NCBI RefSeq assembly: GCF_002858805.1
Contig: NZ_PJZI01000019.1
Coordinates: 1-64,000, forward strand
Direction: 5' to 3'
Length of the DNA: 64,000 bases
Origin: Chimaeribacter arupi
GTDB taxonomy: Bacteria > Pseudomonadota > Gammaproteobacteria > Enterobacterales > Enterobacteriaceae
This document shows positions 53,406-64,000 of the stretch, in pieces. The notes beneath the pieces were generated by a model, which was given only the letters and a program-made list of their open reading frames with translations, was not told the origin of the DNA and did no database searches. The translations under genes were made by a program, and so were the position numbers. Every line of letters begins with the position of its first letter. Position 1 is the first letter of the stretch.

Positions 53406-54611
53406 ATGACCCCGTTTGATGCGGCCGGCTTCCGCCGCCACTTCCCCGCGCTGGCCCACGCCGGCGTCTATCTCGACAGTGCTGCCACGGCGCTGAAGCC
53501 GCAGGCGATGATTGACGCCACCACGGCGTTTTATCAGCAGAGCGGCGTCACGGTGCACCGCAGCCAGCACGCGCAGGCACAGGCCCTGACCCGGCACTAT
53601 GAGTCAGCGCGTGAACAGGTCGCCGCCCTGATTAATGCCGCGCACCCGCAGGAAATTGTCTGGACGCGCGGTGCCACGGAAGCGCTGAACCTGGTGGCGC
53701 AGGGCTATTTCCGCCCGCGGCTCCAGCCCGGTGATGAGTTGCTGGTGAGCCAGGCGGAGCATCACGCCAACCTGCTGCCTTGGCTGATGCTGGCCGAGCA
53801 GACCGGCGCGGTGGTGGTGCCGCTGCCGCTCGATCAGCACCAGATCCCGGACATCGACGCATTAGCTGAGCTATTGCGTCCGCGCACACGGTTGCTTGCC
53901 CTGGGGCAGATGTCCAACGTCACCGGCGGTTGCCCGGATCTGGCGCGCGCCATCGCCCTGGCCCATGCCAATAACACCCTGGTAGTGGTGGACGGCGCAC
54001 AGGGCGCAGTGCATAACCCGCCGGACGTCCAGGCACTGGGCATTGATTTTTACGCCTTTTCTGCCCATAAGCTCTATGGCCCGACCGGCATCGGCATGTT
54101 GTACGGCAACCTGGCGCACCTTAACGAGATGGCGGCCTGGCAAGGCGGCGGCAAGATGATTAGCCAGGTCTCTTTCTCCGGTTACACCCCGCAGCCGGTG
54201 CCGCACCGTTTTGAAGCCGGCACGCCTAACATTGCCGGGGTGATCGGTTTATCCGCCACGCTGGACTGGCTGGCCGGGCAGGATCTGGCGGCGGCAGAAG
54301 CGTACAGCCGCGGGCTGGCGCGTGATGCAGAACAGCAACTGGCCGCGATCCCCGGCTTCCGCAGTTTCCGCCGCTCTGACGCCAGTTTGCTGGCGTTCGA
54401 TTTTACCGACGTGCATCACAGCGATATGATCACCCTGCTGGCCGAACAGGGCATCGCCCTGCGCGCGGGCCAGCACTGCGCGCAGCCGCTGATGGCGCAA
54501 CTGGGCGTTTCAGGCACCCTGCGCGCCTCTTTTGCCCCCTATAACACCCCGCAGGATGTCGGTGCGCTGGTCGCCGCCGTGCATCAGGCACGCGCCATGC
54601 TGCTGGATTAA
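53406..54611 (+). CDS. csdA: cysteine desulfurase CsdA
   Basis: PLP enzyme that takes sulphur from cysteine (and can act on cysteine sulphinate) and passes it to CsdE/TcdA. It has 401 residues, with the PLP lysine in [10 protein letters not shown] and the active Cys in [10 protein letters not shown]. First gene of csdAE. Confidence 0.97.
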   Translation: MTPFDAAGFRRHFPALAHAGVYLDSAATALKPQAMIDATTAFYQQSGVTVHRSQHAQAQALTRHYESAREQVAALINAAHPQEIVWTRGATEALNLVAQGYFRPRLQPGDELLVSQAEHHANLLPWLMLAEQTGAVVVPLPLDQHQIPDIDALAELLRPRTRLLALGQMSNVTGGCPDLARAIALAHANNTLVVVDGAQGAVHNPPDVQALGIDFYAFSAHKLYGPTGIGMLYGNLAHLNEMAAWQGGGKMISQVSFSGYTPQPVPHRFEAGTPNIAGVIGLSATLDWLAGQDLAAAEAYSRGLARDAEQQLAAIPGFRSFRRSDASLLAFDFTDVHHSDMITLLAEQGIALRAGQHCAQPLMAQLGVSGTLRASFAPYNTPQDVGALVAAVHQARAMLLD

Positions 54612-54630
54612 GTTGACCGGAGTTAACCTT

Positions 54631-55071
54631 ATGATGCTTGCCCCCCACCCGTTCGGCCACGCGCTCACCCTGGAGGCCCTGACCGCAACCTTTACCGGTT
54701 TCAGCCAGTGGGAAGATCGTTACCGCCAGCTGATCCAGCTCGCACGGCAATTGCCGCCGCTGGATGAGGCGCTGAAGACGCCGGAACGTGAACTGAGCGG
54801 GTGTGAAAACCGCGTCTGGCTCGGTTACCAGCGCAATGAAGACGGCACGCTGCACTTTTATGGCGACAGCGAAGGCCGGATTGTGAAAGGCTTGCTGGCG
54901 GTTATCCTTACCGTCATTGAAGGGAAAACGCCGGCAGCGTTACAGCAGCTGGATCTGCTGGCGCTGTTTGATACCCTGGGCCTGCGCCAGCAGCTCAGCG
55001 CCACCCGTGCCGGCGGGTTGCAGGCACTGGCAGACGCCGTGGCCCGCATCGCCGCCGCTGAGGGCGGCTGA
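54631..55071 (+). CDS. csdE: sulphur acceptor CsdE
   Basis: SufE-like protein that accepts persulphide from CsdA. It has 146 residues; the acceptor cysteine is in [12 protein letters not shown] use the first of two adjacent ATGs at 54631, with CCGGAG upstream. Convergent with tcdA. Confidence 0.95.
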   Translation: MMLAPHPFGHALTLEALTATFTGFSQWEDRYRQLIQLARQLPPLDEALKTPERELSGCENRVWLGYQRNEDGTLHFYGDSEGRIVKGLLAVILTVIEGKTPAALQQLDLLALFDTLGLRQQLSATRAGGLQALADAVARIAAAEGG

Positions 55072-55076
55072 CGCCG

Positions 55077-55901
55077 TTATGCCTGTGCCGCCTGGCGTTC
55101 TGCTTTGGCGACCATTTTCTTCAACGCATGGGACACCGCCACAAAACCAAAGGTGGCGGTGACCATCGTGGCCGCGCCAAACCCGGCGGCGCAATCCATC
55201 CGCTTCGGCCCTTCGGCGGTGCTGCGGGACGCGCAGACTGAGCCGTCCGGCTGCGGGTAGACCAGCGGTTCGCTGGAGAAGACGCAGTCAATCCCTAGTT
55301 TCCCTTTGCTGTTTTTCACCACGTTAAAATCACTCTTCAGCCGTTCACGCAGTTTGGCCGCCAGCGGGTCCTGGATGGTTTTCGCCAGATCGGTAACCTC
55401 AATCCGCGTCGGGTCAATCTGCCCGCCCGCCCCGCCGGTGGTCACCACCGGGATTTTGAAACGGCGGCAGTAAGCCAGCAGCGCCGCTTTCGGCCGCACG
55501 CTGTCGATGGCGTCAATCACATAGCTGAAGTTGTTATCCAGCAGCGCCGCCACATTCTCCGGCGTGATGAAATCATCGATGCAGGTGACGCGGCACTCCG
55601 GGTTAATCGCCAGAATGCGCTGGGCCATCACCTCGGTTTTCGCCTGGCCGACACTCTGTTTCAGCGCGTGGATCTGGCGGTTGGTATTGGTGACACAGAC
55701 ATCGTCCATGTCGATAAGCGTAATCGCGCCGATGCCGGTACGCGCCAGTGCCTCGGCCGCCCAGGAGCCGACGCCGCCGATGCCAATCACGCAGACGTGC
55801 GCCGCCGCGAACACCGACAGCGCCGACTGGCCATACAGCCGGGCCGTGCCGCCGAAACGTTGCAGATAAGCGTCAGAATAGGCTGCTGTTGTCACGTTCA
55901 T
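55077..55901 (-). CDS. tcdA: tRNA t6A37 dehydratase (ct6A synthesis)
   Basis: E1-like enzyme that cyclises t6A37 to ct6A in ANN-decoding tRNAs, working with the CsdA-CsdE pair next door. It has 274 residues with the ThiF/MoeB ATP-binding motif GIGGVGSWAAEALARTG. Together with trmO and tilS, the window holds three enzymes acting on the tRNA anticodon loop. Confidence 0.96.
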   Translation of the reverse strand: MNVTTAAYSDAYLQRFGGTARLYGQSALSVFAAAHVCVIGIGGVGSWAAEALARTGIGAITLIDMDDVCVTNTNRQIHALKQSVGQAKTEVMAQRILAINPECRVTCIDDFITPENVAALLDNNFSYVIDAIDSVRPKAALLAYCRRFKIPVVTTGGAGGQIDPTRIEVTDLAKTIQDPLAAKLRERLKSDFNVVKNSKGKLGIDCVFSSEPLVYPQPDGSVCASRSTAEGPKRMDCAAGFGAATMVTATFGFVAVSHALKKMVAKAERQAAQA

Positions 55902-55935
55902 TACCTCAACACTGTAACCGGGATGCCCGGCGAAA

Positions 55936-55963
55936 AATAAAAAAGCAGCCCGCAGGCCGCTTC
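55936..55963 (-). terminator. mltA terminator
   Basis: GC-rich imperfect hairpin (AGCGGCC...GGGCTGCT) followed by T6 on the minus strand, 22 bp past the mltA stop. Confidence 0.65.
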
Positions 55964-55984
55964 TGTTGCTGCCCGGTGGCGGAA

Positions 55985-57157
55985 TTACTGCGGGTTGTTC
56001 ACCAGCAGGGTGCCGCCTTGTGAACCGCTGTTCAGCACCGGTTTGGCCTGGCTCTGGTAGGCCGTGAACAGCGGGCCGCCGCTCTGTTTGGATTTCAGCA
56101 CCCAGACCCGGCCATAGTGGTTGTAATAACCGGCCGCGTGGCCCGCTTCCGGGCCGATGCCCTGATAGATGTCGAAATGCTGGCCTTTAATCGCCCCGCC
56201 GACATCCAATGCCACCATTAGCCGCATATGGTACTTGCCGGTAAATTTGCCGTTATTGTCCAGCTCCGGCACTTCTGCCAGCAGCGTGGTGCCGGCCGGG
56301 ATCAGCGAACGATCCGAGGCCACCGAGGCTTTGGCAATCAGCGGTACGGCGCTTGCCCCTTTCACCGGCGCAAACATCTCCGGCTTAAAGAACACAAAGG
56401 AAGGGTTCTGTTCCAGCAGCTCACGCACTTCTGCCGGGGAGTGGCTGTCCGCCCACTGGCGGATCGCCTGCATCGACATATCTTCGCGCGCCACTTCACC
56501 GCGATCAATCAGCACTTTACCAATGCTGCGATAGGCGTGGCCGTTCTTGCCGCCGTAGCCAAAGAACATCAGCGGGCGACCGTCGCCGAAATCCACATAC
56601 CCGCTGCCCTGCACTTCCATCATGAAGTTATCCATCAGGGAGTTGGTGTAAGCCACTGCGTAACGCTCATCCAGCGCCCCGCTGTAAATCGCGGCGCGAT
56701 CCGGCAGGCGGCGTTTGCCTTTTGGCGGCATCCGGTAGAGCGGGTAACGGAATTCGCCCTGCGGGGTATAGCGCGCCTGCACCACCGGCGTGTAGTAGCC
56801 GGTAAACTGCACATTGCCGAAGTTGTCCACGCCCTCCATCTGGTAGGCGCTCAGCCCGTACTGGCTGAGGGTACGGGTATCGCCCCCGGCGCGGATCCAC
56901 TGCTGCACATTCTGATAAGTCGGGCTGTTGCGGCTGAACAGGCCCGGTGAGGCGTACTGGATTTCCTGCAGCTGATCGGCATAATCCTTGGCATTGACCG
57001 GCTTCCCTTTGGCATTCGGCTCATTAACCAGCGCCAGCGACTGTTCCAGACGCCCATCTTTATACTGCTGCCCACGATCGGTGGGCCGGGAAGAACACCC
57101 GGCCAGGATAGCGATTACCACGCCGCTGACGATATATTTGCCTAACGATCCTTTCAT
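55985..57157 (-). CDS. mltA: membrane-bound lytic murein transglycosylase A
   Basis: Outer-membrane lipoprotein that cleaves peptidoglycan glycan strands to 1,6-anhydro ends. It has 390 residues from the ATG at 57157, with lipobox LAGC (Cys21) and the catalytic Asp in LMVALDVGGAIKGQHFDIYQG. A GTG three codons upstream is an alternative. About 25 extra residues after VWVLKS (Gln/Gly/Ser-rich) extend beyond the E. coli protein. Confidence 0.96.
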   Translation of the reverse strand: MKGSLGKYIVSGVVIAILAGCSSRPTDRGQQYKDGRLEQSLALVNEPNAKGKPVNAKDYADQLQEIQYASPGLFSRNSPTYQNVQQWIRAGGDTRTLSQYGLSAYQMEGVDNFGNVQFTGYYTPVVQARYTPQGEFRYPLYRMPPKGKRRLPDRAAIYSGALDERYAVAYTNSLMDNFMMEVQGSGYVDFGDGRPLMFFGYGGKNGHAYRSIGKVLIDRGEVAREDMSMQAIRQWADSHSPAEVRELLEQNPSFVFFKPEMFAPVKGASAVPLIAKASVASDRSLIPAGTTLLAEVPELDNNGKFTGKYHMRLMVALDVGGAIKGQHFDIYQGIGPEAGHAAGYYNHYGRVWVLKSKQSGGPLFTAYQSQAKPVLNSGSQGGTLLVNNPQ

Positions 57158-57321
57158 TGCCTGCACTCTTTACCGGATTTTCACCCGCGCACGATAACAA
57201 ACGCCCATAGAGAAAGGAATTCTCCCTGCCAAAAAAGGCAGCCGCCATCGGGAAAAAACAGGCAAAAAAGCGTCATTTCGTTTAAAAAACCTGCGCCTAA
57301 TGCATTAAATGTAAAAACAAC

Positions 57322-57349
57322 TTGCAGCAAATCTCATGGCCGGTATAGT
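57322..57349 (+). promoter_or_regulatory. initiator tRNA operon promoter
   Basis: TTGCAG (57322-57327) and TATAGT (57344-57349) with a 16-bp spacer and a GCGC discriminator, as in stringently controlled stable-RNA promoters, 14 bp before the first tRNA. Confidence 0.75.
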
Positions 57350-57363
57350 GCGCATCCATCGGA

Positions 57364-57440
<77 letters not shown>

Positions 57441-57512
57441 ATTCGATGCTGTACCAGCAGCAAAAAACGTCGGATGGTTCGATAAGCAGTAAAGAAGTAA
57501 AGATGTTACGGA

Positions 57513-57589
<77 letters not shown>

Positions 57590-57708
57590 ATTCGGTGCTG
57601 TACCAGCAGCTGAAAATCCGCATTGCACGTAACAGCGGCCTGGCGTACAATCAGGACGTTAGCGTTAAAAAAGTAAGTATGGTTGTAAAAAATAAGCAGT
57701 AAGACGGA

Positions 57709-57785
<77 letters not shown>

Positions 57786-57800
57786 CTTACATGACATCAG

Positions 57801-57822
57801 ACACCCTTCAGGGTGTTTTTTT
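57801..57822 (+). terminator. tRNA operon terminator
   Basis: ACACCC/GGGTGT stem with a TTCA loop and T7. The remaining DNA to amiC (57823-57941) shows no feature I can name. Confidence 0.88.
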
Positions 57823-57941
57823 GTTTCTGCCGTCTGGACTTCTTTTCCCCTCTCCTTTTTGTCTTTTCCCCTGCCCGGTTTATTGCGCGCCACCCGGCGG
57901 GCAGCGCGGCATCATCCTGTTCTTACTCTTCTTCTCACAAC

Positions 57942-59189
57942 TTACCGCCGCACCAGTCCGCCTTTGGCGAAATAGGACGTGATCCCGGCCAGAATCGACT
58001 CCGCCACCTGCTGCTGAAAGCGGCTGGTACGCAGCTTGCGCTCCTCTTTCACATTACTGATAAACGCCGTTTCCACCAGAATCGACGGAATATCAGGCGC
58101 TTTCAATACCGCAAACCCCGCCTGATCGACATGGTTCTTATGCAGGTGATTCACTTTTCCCATCCGTGCCAGCACCTCTTTGCCGAATTTCAGGCTGTCA
58201 TTGATGGTGGCCGTCTGCACCAGATCAAACATCGTATGGTCGAGATAACGGTCGCCGCTTTTCCCTACGCCACCAATGTTATCCGCCTCATTCTGCGTTT
58301 GCGCCAGGTAACGTGCGGCGGCGCTGGTCGCGCCTTTGGTAGACAACGCAAACACCGAGGAGCCACGTGCCGCCCGGTTGGTAAAGGCATCTGCATGAAT
58401 CGACACAAACAGGTCAGCGTGCTGTTTGCGCGCCTTCGCCACCCGCACCCGCAACGGGATAAAGACATCTTCGTTGCGCGTCATATAGGCTTTCATGTTC
58501 GGTTGCTTGTCGATCAGCTTTTTCAGCCGCCGGGCAATCAGCAGCACAATGTCTTTTTCACGCGTCTTATATTTCCCGACGGCCCCCGAGTCTTCGCCGC
58601 CGTGGCCGGGGTCCAGCATGATGATAATCGGCCGGTCGTGGCCGGCATTGCCGCGTCTGGGCGTCGTCGCCGGCAGCGAGCGTTCCAGATCGCCTTTGTT
58701 GTAATCTTCCAGCAGCGCCAGCAACGGATCGGAAGGCTCCCCTGCCCGGCCGCTGGCCGGATAGAGATCCACCACCAGCCGGTTTTTAAATTCTGACACC
58801 GGCCCGAGGGTAAACAGGTGCGGCGTGCTGTTTTGTTTCAGCTCCAGCACCACCCGCACGGTATCTTTCGTAAATTGCCCGACGCGGGCCTGCTTCAGGT
58901 AAGGATCGTTGGTGCGCACCTGTTTGCCGATGCCTTTCAGCACACTGTTGAGGTGAACACCTTCAATGTCGATCACCACGCGCTCCGGGTGGCTGAGTGC
59001 AAACTGCTTATACTTAAGCGGCGTGGAGGATTCGATGGTCACGCGGGTGTAGGGCGTTGAAGGCCAGACACGTACGGCAATCACGTGTGCGGCGGCGGCA
59101 AACCCGACCTGGCTGACGCTGAGCAACCAGGTGGCGGCGGCGGCCTGCACCAGACGGCGGCGGCCCAGATTAGGAGGGTTATCGTTCAT
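57942..59189 (-). CDS. amiC: N-acetylmuramoyl-L-alanine amidase C
   Basis: Periplasmic zinc amidase that splits daughter-cell peptidoglycan, activated by NlpD. It has 415 residues from the ATG at 59189. A twin-arginine signal ([20 protein letters not shown], cleavage near FAAA) is followed by an AMIN domain that localises it to the septum and an Amidase_3 domain with [14 protein letters not shown] and SIHADAF zinc motifs. An in-frame start 12 codons upstream would hide the Tat motif. Confidence 0.96.
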   Translation of the reverse strand: MNDNPPNLGRRRLVQAAAATWLLSVSQVGFAAAAHVIAVRVWPSTPYTRVTIESSTPLKYKQFALSHPERVVIDIEGVHLNSVLKGIGKQVRTNDPYLKQARVGQFTKDTVRVVLELKQNSTPHLFTLGPVSEFKNRLVVDLYPASGRAGEPSDPLLALLEDYNKGDLERSLPATTPRRGNAGHDRPIIIMLDPGHGGEDSGAVGKYKTREKDIVLLIARRLKKLIDKQPNMKAYMTRNEDVFIPLRVRVAKARKQHADLFVSIHADAFTNRAARGSSVFALSTKGATSAAARYLAQTQNEADNIGGVGKSGDRYLDHTMFDLVQTATINDSLKFGKEVLARMGKVNHLHKNHVDQAGFAVLKAPDIPSILVETAFISNVKEERKLRTSRFQQQVAESILAGITSYFAKGGLVRR

Positions 59190-59388
59190 GCGGCTCCGGG
59201 AAAATGAAAAGCGATGAAAAGGCATCGCTAAAGCGGGCTAAACGTCAAAAACTTTAACGAATCAGCCGCTTCCTGTCACCCTTAAAGCCGCCCACCGGCT
59301 AAAAAGCCCAATCTTCTGATAAGCACTAACCCCCTGTTAACCTCCTGATAACTTTTCTTGGTGATTTCCTGCTTGCGATCTCGGCAAT

Positions 59389-59427
59389 AAAGAATAAAAA
59401 TACAGAAATTACGAATAATCATGCAAG
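59389..59427 (+). promoter_or_regulatory. tandem ArgR operator boxes of argA
   Basis: Two 18-bp ARG-box-like sites (59389-59406 with core GAATAAAAATACA, and 59410-59427 with core GAATAATCATGCA) are separated by exactly 3 bp, the spacing required by the ArgR hexamer. They cover the region just upstream of the likely GTG start. The 231 bp between amiC and here otherwise shows only AT-rich promoter DNA. Confidence 0.65.
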
Positions 59428-59438
59428 AGGCGAAGCCC

Positions 59439-60764
59439 GTGAAGGAACGTAGTACAGAGCTGGTTCAAGGATTCCGTCACTCAGTCCCCTATATCAATGC
59501 CCACCGCGGCAAGACATTTGTGATCATGCTGGGCGGGGAGGCCATCGAGCATGAGAACTTCTCCAACATCGTTAACGATATCGGTCTGTTGCATAGTTTG
59601 GGCATTCGGCTGGTGGTGGTGTATGGCGCCCGCCCGCAGATTGACGCCAACCTGGCGCAGCACCATTGCGAGCCGGTATACCACAAACACACCCGGGTAA
59701 CGGATGCCAAAACCCTGGAGCTGGTGAAACAGGCTGCCGGTTTGCTGCAACTCGACATCACTGCCCGCCTCTCGATGAGCCTGAATAACACGCCATTGCA
59801 GGGCGCGCACATCAACGTGGTGAGCGGTAACTTCATCATCGCCCAGCCGTTGGGTGTGGATGACGGCGTGGACTACTGCCACAGCGGCCGTATCCGCCGT
59901 ATTGATGAAGAGGCGATCCACCGCCAGCTCGACAGCGGTGCCATTGTGCTGATGGGGCCGGTGGCGGTCTCCGTGACCGGGGAGAGCTTCAACCTCACCT
60001 CAGAAGAGGTCGCGACCCAACTGGCGATCAAACTCAAAGCGGAGAAGATGATTGGCTTCTGTTCTTCGCAAGGGGTGACGGACAGCGAAGGCAATGTGAT
60101 TTCCGAGCTGTTCCCGAATGACGCCCAGCAGCGCATCGACGCGCTGGAGCAGACCGGTGATTACTACTCCGGCACTGTGCGGTTCCTGCGTGGGGCGGTC
60201 AAAGCCTGCCGCAGCGGCGTGCGCCGCAGCCACCTGATCAGCTATCTCGAGGATGGGGCGCTGGTGCAGGAGCTGTTCTCGCGTGACGGTATCGGTACGC
60301 AGATCGTGATGGAGAGTGCCGAGCAGGTACGCCGCGCCACCATTAATGACATCGGCGGCATTCTGGAGCTGATCCGCCCGCTGGAGCAACAGGGGATTCT
60401 GGTGCGCCGCTCCCGTGAGCAACTGGAGATGGAGATCGACAAGTTCACTATCATCGAGCGCGACAACCTGACCATTGCCTGTGCGGCGCTCTACCCCTTC
60501 CCGGAAGAGAAGATTGGTGAAATGGCCTGTGTGGCCGTGCACCCTGACTACCGCAGCTCCTCACGCGGTGAGATGTTGCTGCACCGGGTGGCGAGCCAGG
60601 CGCGCCAGCTGGGGCTGGAGAAGCTGTTTGTGCTGACCACCCGCAGCATCCACTGGTTCCAGGAGCGCGGCTTCCAGCCGGCGGATGTCGAGGTGTTGCC
60701 GATGCAGAAACAGGCACTCTATAACTACCAGCGCCGCTCCAAGATCCTGCTGGCCGATCTGTAA
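59439..60764 (+). CDS. argA: N-acetylglutamate synthase
   Basis: First step of arginine synthesis, feedback-inhibited by arginine. It has 441 residues: an amino-acid-kinase-like arginine-binding domain ([16 protein letters not shown]) then a GNAT acetyltransferase domain ([17 protein letters not shown]). I chose the GTG at 59439 because AAGAGG is 8 bases upstream and the N terminus [12 protein letters not shown] aligns with E. coli; the ATG at 59421 lies inside an ArgR box and has no ribosome-binding site. Confidence 0.95.
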   Translation: MKERSTELVQGFRHSVPYINAHRGKTFVIMLGGEAIEHENFSNIVNDIGLLHSLGIRLVVVYGARPQIDANLAQHHCEPVYHKHTRVTDAKTLELVKQAAGLLQLDITARLSMSLNNTPLQGAHINVVSGNFIIAQPLGVDDGVDYCHSGRIRRIDEEAIHRQLDSGAIVLMGPVAVSVTGESFNLTSEEVATQLAIKLKAEKMIGFCSSQGVTDSEGNVISELFPNDAQQRIDALEQTGDYYSGTVRFLRGAVKACRSGVRRSHLISYLEDGALVQELFSRDGIGTQIVMESAEQVRRATINDIGGILELIRPLEQQGILVRRSREQLEMEIDKFTIIERDNLTIACAALYPFPEEKIGEMACVAVHPDYRSSSRGEMLLHRVASQARQLGLEKLFVLTTRSIHWFQERGFQPADVEVLPMQKQALYNYQRRSKILLADL

Positions 60765-60784
60765 CGCCGGCTTTTCCTGCCTGC

Positions 60785-60812
60785 CCACGCCGACGGTTCG
60801 CCGTCGGCGTGG
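60785..60812 (+). terminator. argA terminator
   Basis: Perfect 12-base stem (CCACGCCGACGG/CCGTCGGCGTGG) closed by a stable TTCG tetraloop; the following T tract (CGTTTCTC) is short. Confidence 0.75.
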
Positions 60813-60839
60813 CGTTTCTCCCGGCTTGCGTGTTGTCTT

Positions 60840-61003
60840 GCGAAAAACGTCAACCGCTGCAAAACAGCCTCACTGAAAAAACAGCCCTCGCTGAAAAAGA
60901 GAGTCATTGCCGCAAAAAACAGTCACCGGCGCAAATACAGTCACCGTCGCAAATACAGTCACCGTCGCAAATACAGTCACCGTCGCAAATACAGTCACCG
61001 CGC
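60840..61003. repeat. 18-bp minisatellite between argA and recD
   Basis: Four complete units of CAGTCACCGTCGCAAATA (first with G for T) run from 60920 to 60991, with a partial fifth to about 61003. Upstream, degenerate units of similar length can be followed back to about 60840. It is non-coding: the open frame across it reads QIQSPS repeats without a start signal. Located between converging argA and recD. Confidence 0.9.
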
Positions 61004-61016
61004 AGCCTGAATCCCG

Positions 61017-62876
61017 TCAGGAAGCCGCCTGAAGCGCCTGCATTAACCGGTCACCCAGGCCACTGCGCCGCTGCGTCGGGGTGCTGATGGCACTGGCCAG
61101 CACGTTATGGCTGGCATAAAGCGACAGCTGTTTTTTGGCGCGGGTAATGGCGGTGTACACCAGCTCACGCGTCAATACCGGCAGCCACTGGTTCGGCAGC
61201 ACCAGCAGGGTGTGGTCAAATTCCGACCCCTGAGACTTATGCACGGTCATCGCGTAGGCAGTTTCATGCGCCGGAAGGCGGCTTGGCTGGACGGACTTAA
61301 TTTCACCGTTCGGCAACTGGAAATAGACCCGCAGCTCGTTGCGGTGGTCACGCAATGTGATGCCGATGTCGCCGTTAAACAGCCCAAGTGCGCTGTCATT
61401 ACGGCTGATCATCACCGGCCGGCCGGCATACCAGCGCCCGGCCGCGCCCGGCTGGCGGCGGATTGCCCCACAGCGGTTCAGCGCCAGCTCAATCCTGTCA
61501 TTCAGCCCGCTGACGCCAAACGGCCCCTCGCGCACGGCGCACAGCACGCGGAACTGGTTGAACAGCCTCAGGATCTCCCCGGCACCGGCACCGGCTTTCA
61601 CCTGTTCCAGATAGGGCCGGTAGTGCGCCACGCAGCGCTCCAGCAGATGCGGATAGTCTTCGTTCTCTGCCAGCGGGTAACCCTGCACATCCTCATGGCT
61701 GCCGCCCAGCACCTTCAGCGCCGCTGCGGCTTTCCCGGCGTTCACCGCACTGGCCAGCAACCCGATGCCGGAAGCCGCATCAAAGCGATAACTTTTGCGC
61801 AGCAGGCAGAGGCTGTCACGCACGGTAGCGTGCGCCTTGAGATCGGTGCCGCTCAGCGCGCAGCCGGTGATGCGGCTTAACTGATCGGCCCGCGCCGGGC
61901 TGTAGCCCTGTTCAGCGAAACGGCAGAGATCGCCCAGCACCGCGCCCGCTTCCACCGAGGCCAGCTGATCGCGGTCACCGAGGAAAATCACCCTGGCGTG
62001 CGGCGGCAACGCAGCAATCAGCCGCGCCATCATCGGCAAGTCCACCATCGAGGCCTCATCCACCACCAGCACATCCAGGTGCAGCGGGTTCGCAGCATGG
62101 TGACGCATTCGCTGACTGTTGGGCTGTGCGCCCAGCAGCCGGTGCAGGGTCGAGGCCTCCTGCGGGATCGCCGCCTGGATCGCGGCATCCAGCGCCAGTT
62201 CACGGCTGGCCTTGCCGAGGGATTCCGTCAGCCGGGCAGCCGCCTTGCCGGTCGGCGCAGCCAGCTGGATACGCAGTTTCCTGTCTGCTGAGAGCTCAAC
62301 CAGCGCCGCCAGCAGCCTGGCCACCGTGGTGGTTTTGCCGGTGCCCGGCCCGCCGGAAATAATGGAGATGCGGCGGGTAATGGCGACCGCTGCCGCCACC
62401 TTTTGCCAGTCCGGCTCACTGCCGCCGGGGCCGAACAAACGATCGAGGATCGCGCCCAGCGCCGCGTGGTCAGCAGGCTGGTCGCTGTCACTGGCGATAA
62501 ACCCGGCCACCTGCGCCTCGCACTGCCACATCCGTTGCAGGTAGAGACGGTCCTGATGCAGCACCAGCGGCGTGGGTTGGGAGCCGTCGCTCACCGCCGG
62601 TGACTCTTTCAGCCAGTGGAGCCACTGCGTGCCGCCAGGGTGGCCGAGGCGCGCGCCCATCTCTTTTGCCAGTTCCGGGTGGCGGCCATCAAACAGTGCA
62701 TCCGGTGTGAGCTGGGCCAGCGGCAGGCAGACATGGCCGCTGCCCGCCTCTGCGCTGACGCAGGCTGCCGCCAGCAGCATCGCGGGTTGGTTCTCATCCG
62801 CCAGAAAACGGGCAAATTGCACATCCAGCGGCCTCAGGGCGCCACCCAGCAGCGCACGTTCCAGTAAGGTCATCAT
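61017..62876 (-). CDS. recD: exonuclease V subunit alpha (RecD helicase)
   Basis: The fast 5'-3' helicase of RecBCD that processes double-strand breaks. It has 619 residues (E. coli 608): an N-terminal RecB-binding domain, Walker [18 protein letters not shown] near residue 180, [13 protein letters not shown] (Walker B), and C-terminal motifs [12 protein letters not shown] and [13 protein letters not shown]. Its ATG overlaps the recB stop by 4 bp. A start one codon later is possible. Confidence 0.97.
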   Translation of the reverse strand: MMTLLERALLGGALRPLDVQFARFLADENQPAMLLAAACVSAEAGSGHVCLPLAQLTPDALFDGRHPELAKEMGARLGHPGGTQWLHWLKESPAVSDGSQPTPLVLHQDRLYLQRMWQCEAQVAGFIASDSDQPADHAALGAILDRLFGPGGSEPDWQKVAAAVAITRRISIISGGPGTGKTTTVARLLAALVELSADRKLRIQLAAPTGKAAARLTESLGKASRELALDAAIQAAIPQEASTLHRLLGAQPNSQRMRHHAANPLHLDVLVVDEASMVDLPMMARLIAALPPHARVIFLGDRDQLASVEAGAVLGDLCRFAEQGYSPARADQLSRITGCALSGTDLKAHATVRDSLCLLRKSYRFDAASGIGLLASAVNAGKAAAALKVLGGSHEDVQGYPLAENEDYPHLLERCVAHYRPYLEQVKAGAGAGEILRLFNQFRVLCAVREGPFGVSGLNDRIELALNRCGAIRRQPGAAGRWYAGRPVMISRNDSALGLFNGDIGITLRDHRNELRVYFQLPNGEIKSVQPSRLPAHETAYAMTVHKSQGSEFDHTLLVLPNQWLPVLTRELVYTAITRAKKQLSLYASHNVLASAISTPTQRRSGLGDRLMQALQAAS

Positions 62877-64000
62877 GAAGGTGATCCTGCCTCAGTAAGA
62901 GAGAGCGTGTGGCCTTCGAACAAGGCATCCATCTCGCGGATAAAGTCCGACGGGGGGCGGCAGCGGAAAATGCCGTTTTCCGGATGCTGTTGGTCGATCC
63001 CACGCAAAAAAAGATAAATCACGCCGCCAAAGTGGCGGTCGATGTCATAGCCAGCCAGGCGGTGCCGCAAATAGCGGTGCAGCGCCAGGCTGTAGAGCTG
63101 GTATTGCAGGTCATAGCGGTGTTCGGCCATCGCCTGCGCCATCGCGGGCTGGGTATAGGCAGCGGCACTCTCGCCCAGCCAGTTGGATTTATAATCCAGC
63201 AGGTAGAACTTTCCTTCCCAGCAGAACACCAGGTCAATAAACCCTTTCAGCATCCCTTTCACCTGCCGGAAATCCAGCGGCGGGCAGGCAGCCGACAGCG
63301 GATCATACTGCTTCACCAGACGGTCGAGATCCGCCGCGCGCAGCAGGCCACGGATTGGAATATAGAATTGCAGTTCCGCCTGCCGCTGCGCAGGCGGCAG
63401 TTGCCGCAATGACAGCCCCTCCGGCCCCAAAGGCGCCTGCAGCACCTGTTCCAGCCAGCCGGCCAGCACCTCGCCCCACTCGCTGCCGAAGCCCTGGGCC
63501 GTGAGTTTCTCCTCCAGCCAGGCGCGATCCGGTGTCTGGCTGAAGTCGATCTCTTCAAACAAACTGTGCAGGAAGGTGCCGGGCGACGCCCCTTTCGGGA
63601 AGGTGTGCGGCGTCATGCCCGGTGTGGTTTCCGGCTGCTGCTCCCCGGCGGCGTCAATGTCCAGCCGCGGCAGCAGGGCTTCTGCCAGTGCGCTGCCGTG
63701 CTGCTGCAAGCCGGAATAGCTGGTGACCCGCCAGTTATCCCCGACGGGACGGGAGAACTCCCGCGCCTCCAGCGCCAGCGCCGGGGGAGCCGGCGCTTCC
63801 CACGGCTGCACCGCCGGTTCGGCAATCTGGGTCAGCGCGATGCTCTCATCCGCCAGCGCGCCCAGCAGCTCCGCCAGGGCAAAGGCGTCACACGTTTCCC
63901 CTTTCTGGATCAGGTAGCCCAATGCGCTGCGGTGCAGATCGGTGTCGCCCTGCTTTTTGCGGTTACCCTGAATCAACGGCGCAATGCCGATGCTGCAATG
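62873..64000 (-). CDS. recB: exonuclease V subunit beta (RecB), C-terminal part
   Basis: The last 375 residues of RecB; the helicase part lies beyond the right edge of the window. The region includes the end of the helicase domain, the linker and the nuclease domain with active-site residues in [11 protein letters not shown] and [12 protein letters not shown] (Asp and Lys). The frame is open to position 64000, continuing [11 protein letters not shown] upstream. recB-recD-argA-amiC order is as in E. coli. Confidence 0.97.
   Translation of the reverse strand, partial: HCSIGIAPLIQGNRKKQGDTDLHRSALGYLIQKGETCDAFALAELLGALADESIALTQIAEPAVQPWEAPAPPALALEAREFSRPVGDNWRVTSYSGLQQHGSALAEALLPRLDIDAAGEQQPETTPGMTPHTFPKGASPGTFLHSLFEEIDFSQTPDRAWLEEKLTAQGFGSEWGEVLAGWLEQVLQAPLGPEGLSLRQLPPAQRQAELQFYIPIRGLLRAADLDRLVKQYDPLSAACPPLDFRQVKGMLKGFIDLVFCWEGKFYLLDYKSNWLGESAAAYTQPAMAQAMAEHRYDLQYQLYSLALHRYLRHRLAGYDIDRHFGGVIYLFLRGIDQQHPENGIFRCRPPSDFIREMDALFEGHTLSLTEAGSPS

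Noticed and set aside
60920-61003. Possible CRISPR array
   Set aside because: Units of 18 bp are contiguous with no unique spacers and no cas genes; it is a minisatellite.

Overview
The window is a stretch of core chromosome from a member of the Enterobacterales. Gene order follows the E. coli map closely: gmhB-metNIQ-rcsF-trmO-proS-nlpE through the lpx/bam operon and rpsB to glnD-dapD, then yqcA-truC-yqcC-csrB-syd-queF-ppnN, rlmM-ygdD-gcvA/gcvB, csdAE-tcdA-mltA, the initiator tRNA cluster, amiC-argA and recD-recB. In E. coli the first block (through dapD-yaeH) and the second block (from yqcA) are far apart, so a rearrangement junction relative to E. coli lies at about 43.99-44.05 kb. The coding DNA is fairly GC-rich. 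A secreted GH19 chitinase and a lutABC operon in the first block point towards Serratia or a related genus, but I cannot fix the genus from sequence alone.

Layout. Positions 1-377 hold an out-of-place AidB-like coding fragment joined to a ribosomal RNA leader, with rrn promoters P1/P2 firing leftwards out of the window. 378-4913: heptose phosphatase gmhB, the MetJ-controlled methionine ABC importer metNIQ, the envelope-stress lipoprotein rcsF and the tRNA methyltransferase trmO. 5035-11418: proS, nlpE, arfB, yaeQ, yaeP-rof, a small cytochrome c overlapping tilS, and the VOC protein yaeR. 11721-18717 is the accessory part: lutABC (lactate oxidation), ldcC (lysine decarboxylase) and a multidomain chitinase. 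19022-38740 is a long leftward run for cell envelope and translation: rpsB-tsf, pyrH, frr, dxr, uppS, cdsA, rseP, bamA, skp, lpxD-fabZ-lpxA-lpxB, rnhB, dnaE, accA. It couples lipid A synthesis, isoprenoid carrier synthesis and outer-membrane protein assembly. 39085-43990: map, glnD, dapD, yaeH.

The second block (44.05 kb to the end) is rich in regulatory RNA. The CsrA-sequestering RNA CsrB lies between yqcC and syd, with its UvrY/SirA-type dyad upstream. The sRNA GcvB is divergent from its activator gene gcvA, with an intact promoter and terminator. Three initiator tRNA(fMet) genes sit in tandem behind a stringent-type promoter. argA has two tandem ArgR boxes that reach its likely GTG start. 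An 18-bp minisatellite fills the argA-recD gap, and the window ends inside recB.

I found no convincing undescribed multi-gene system; almost every gene has a recognisable family and a conserved neighbourhood. The points most worth a second look are the AidB/rrn chimeric left edge, the 18-bp minisatellite, the tilS-cytochrome c overlap, the chitinase with its AT-rich upstream region carrying a perfect inverted repeat, and the hairpins between fabZ and lpxD.
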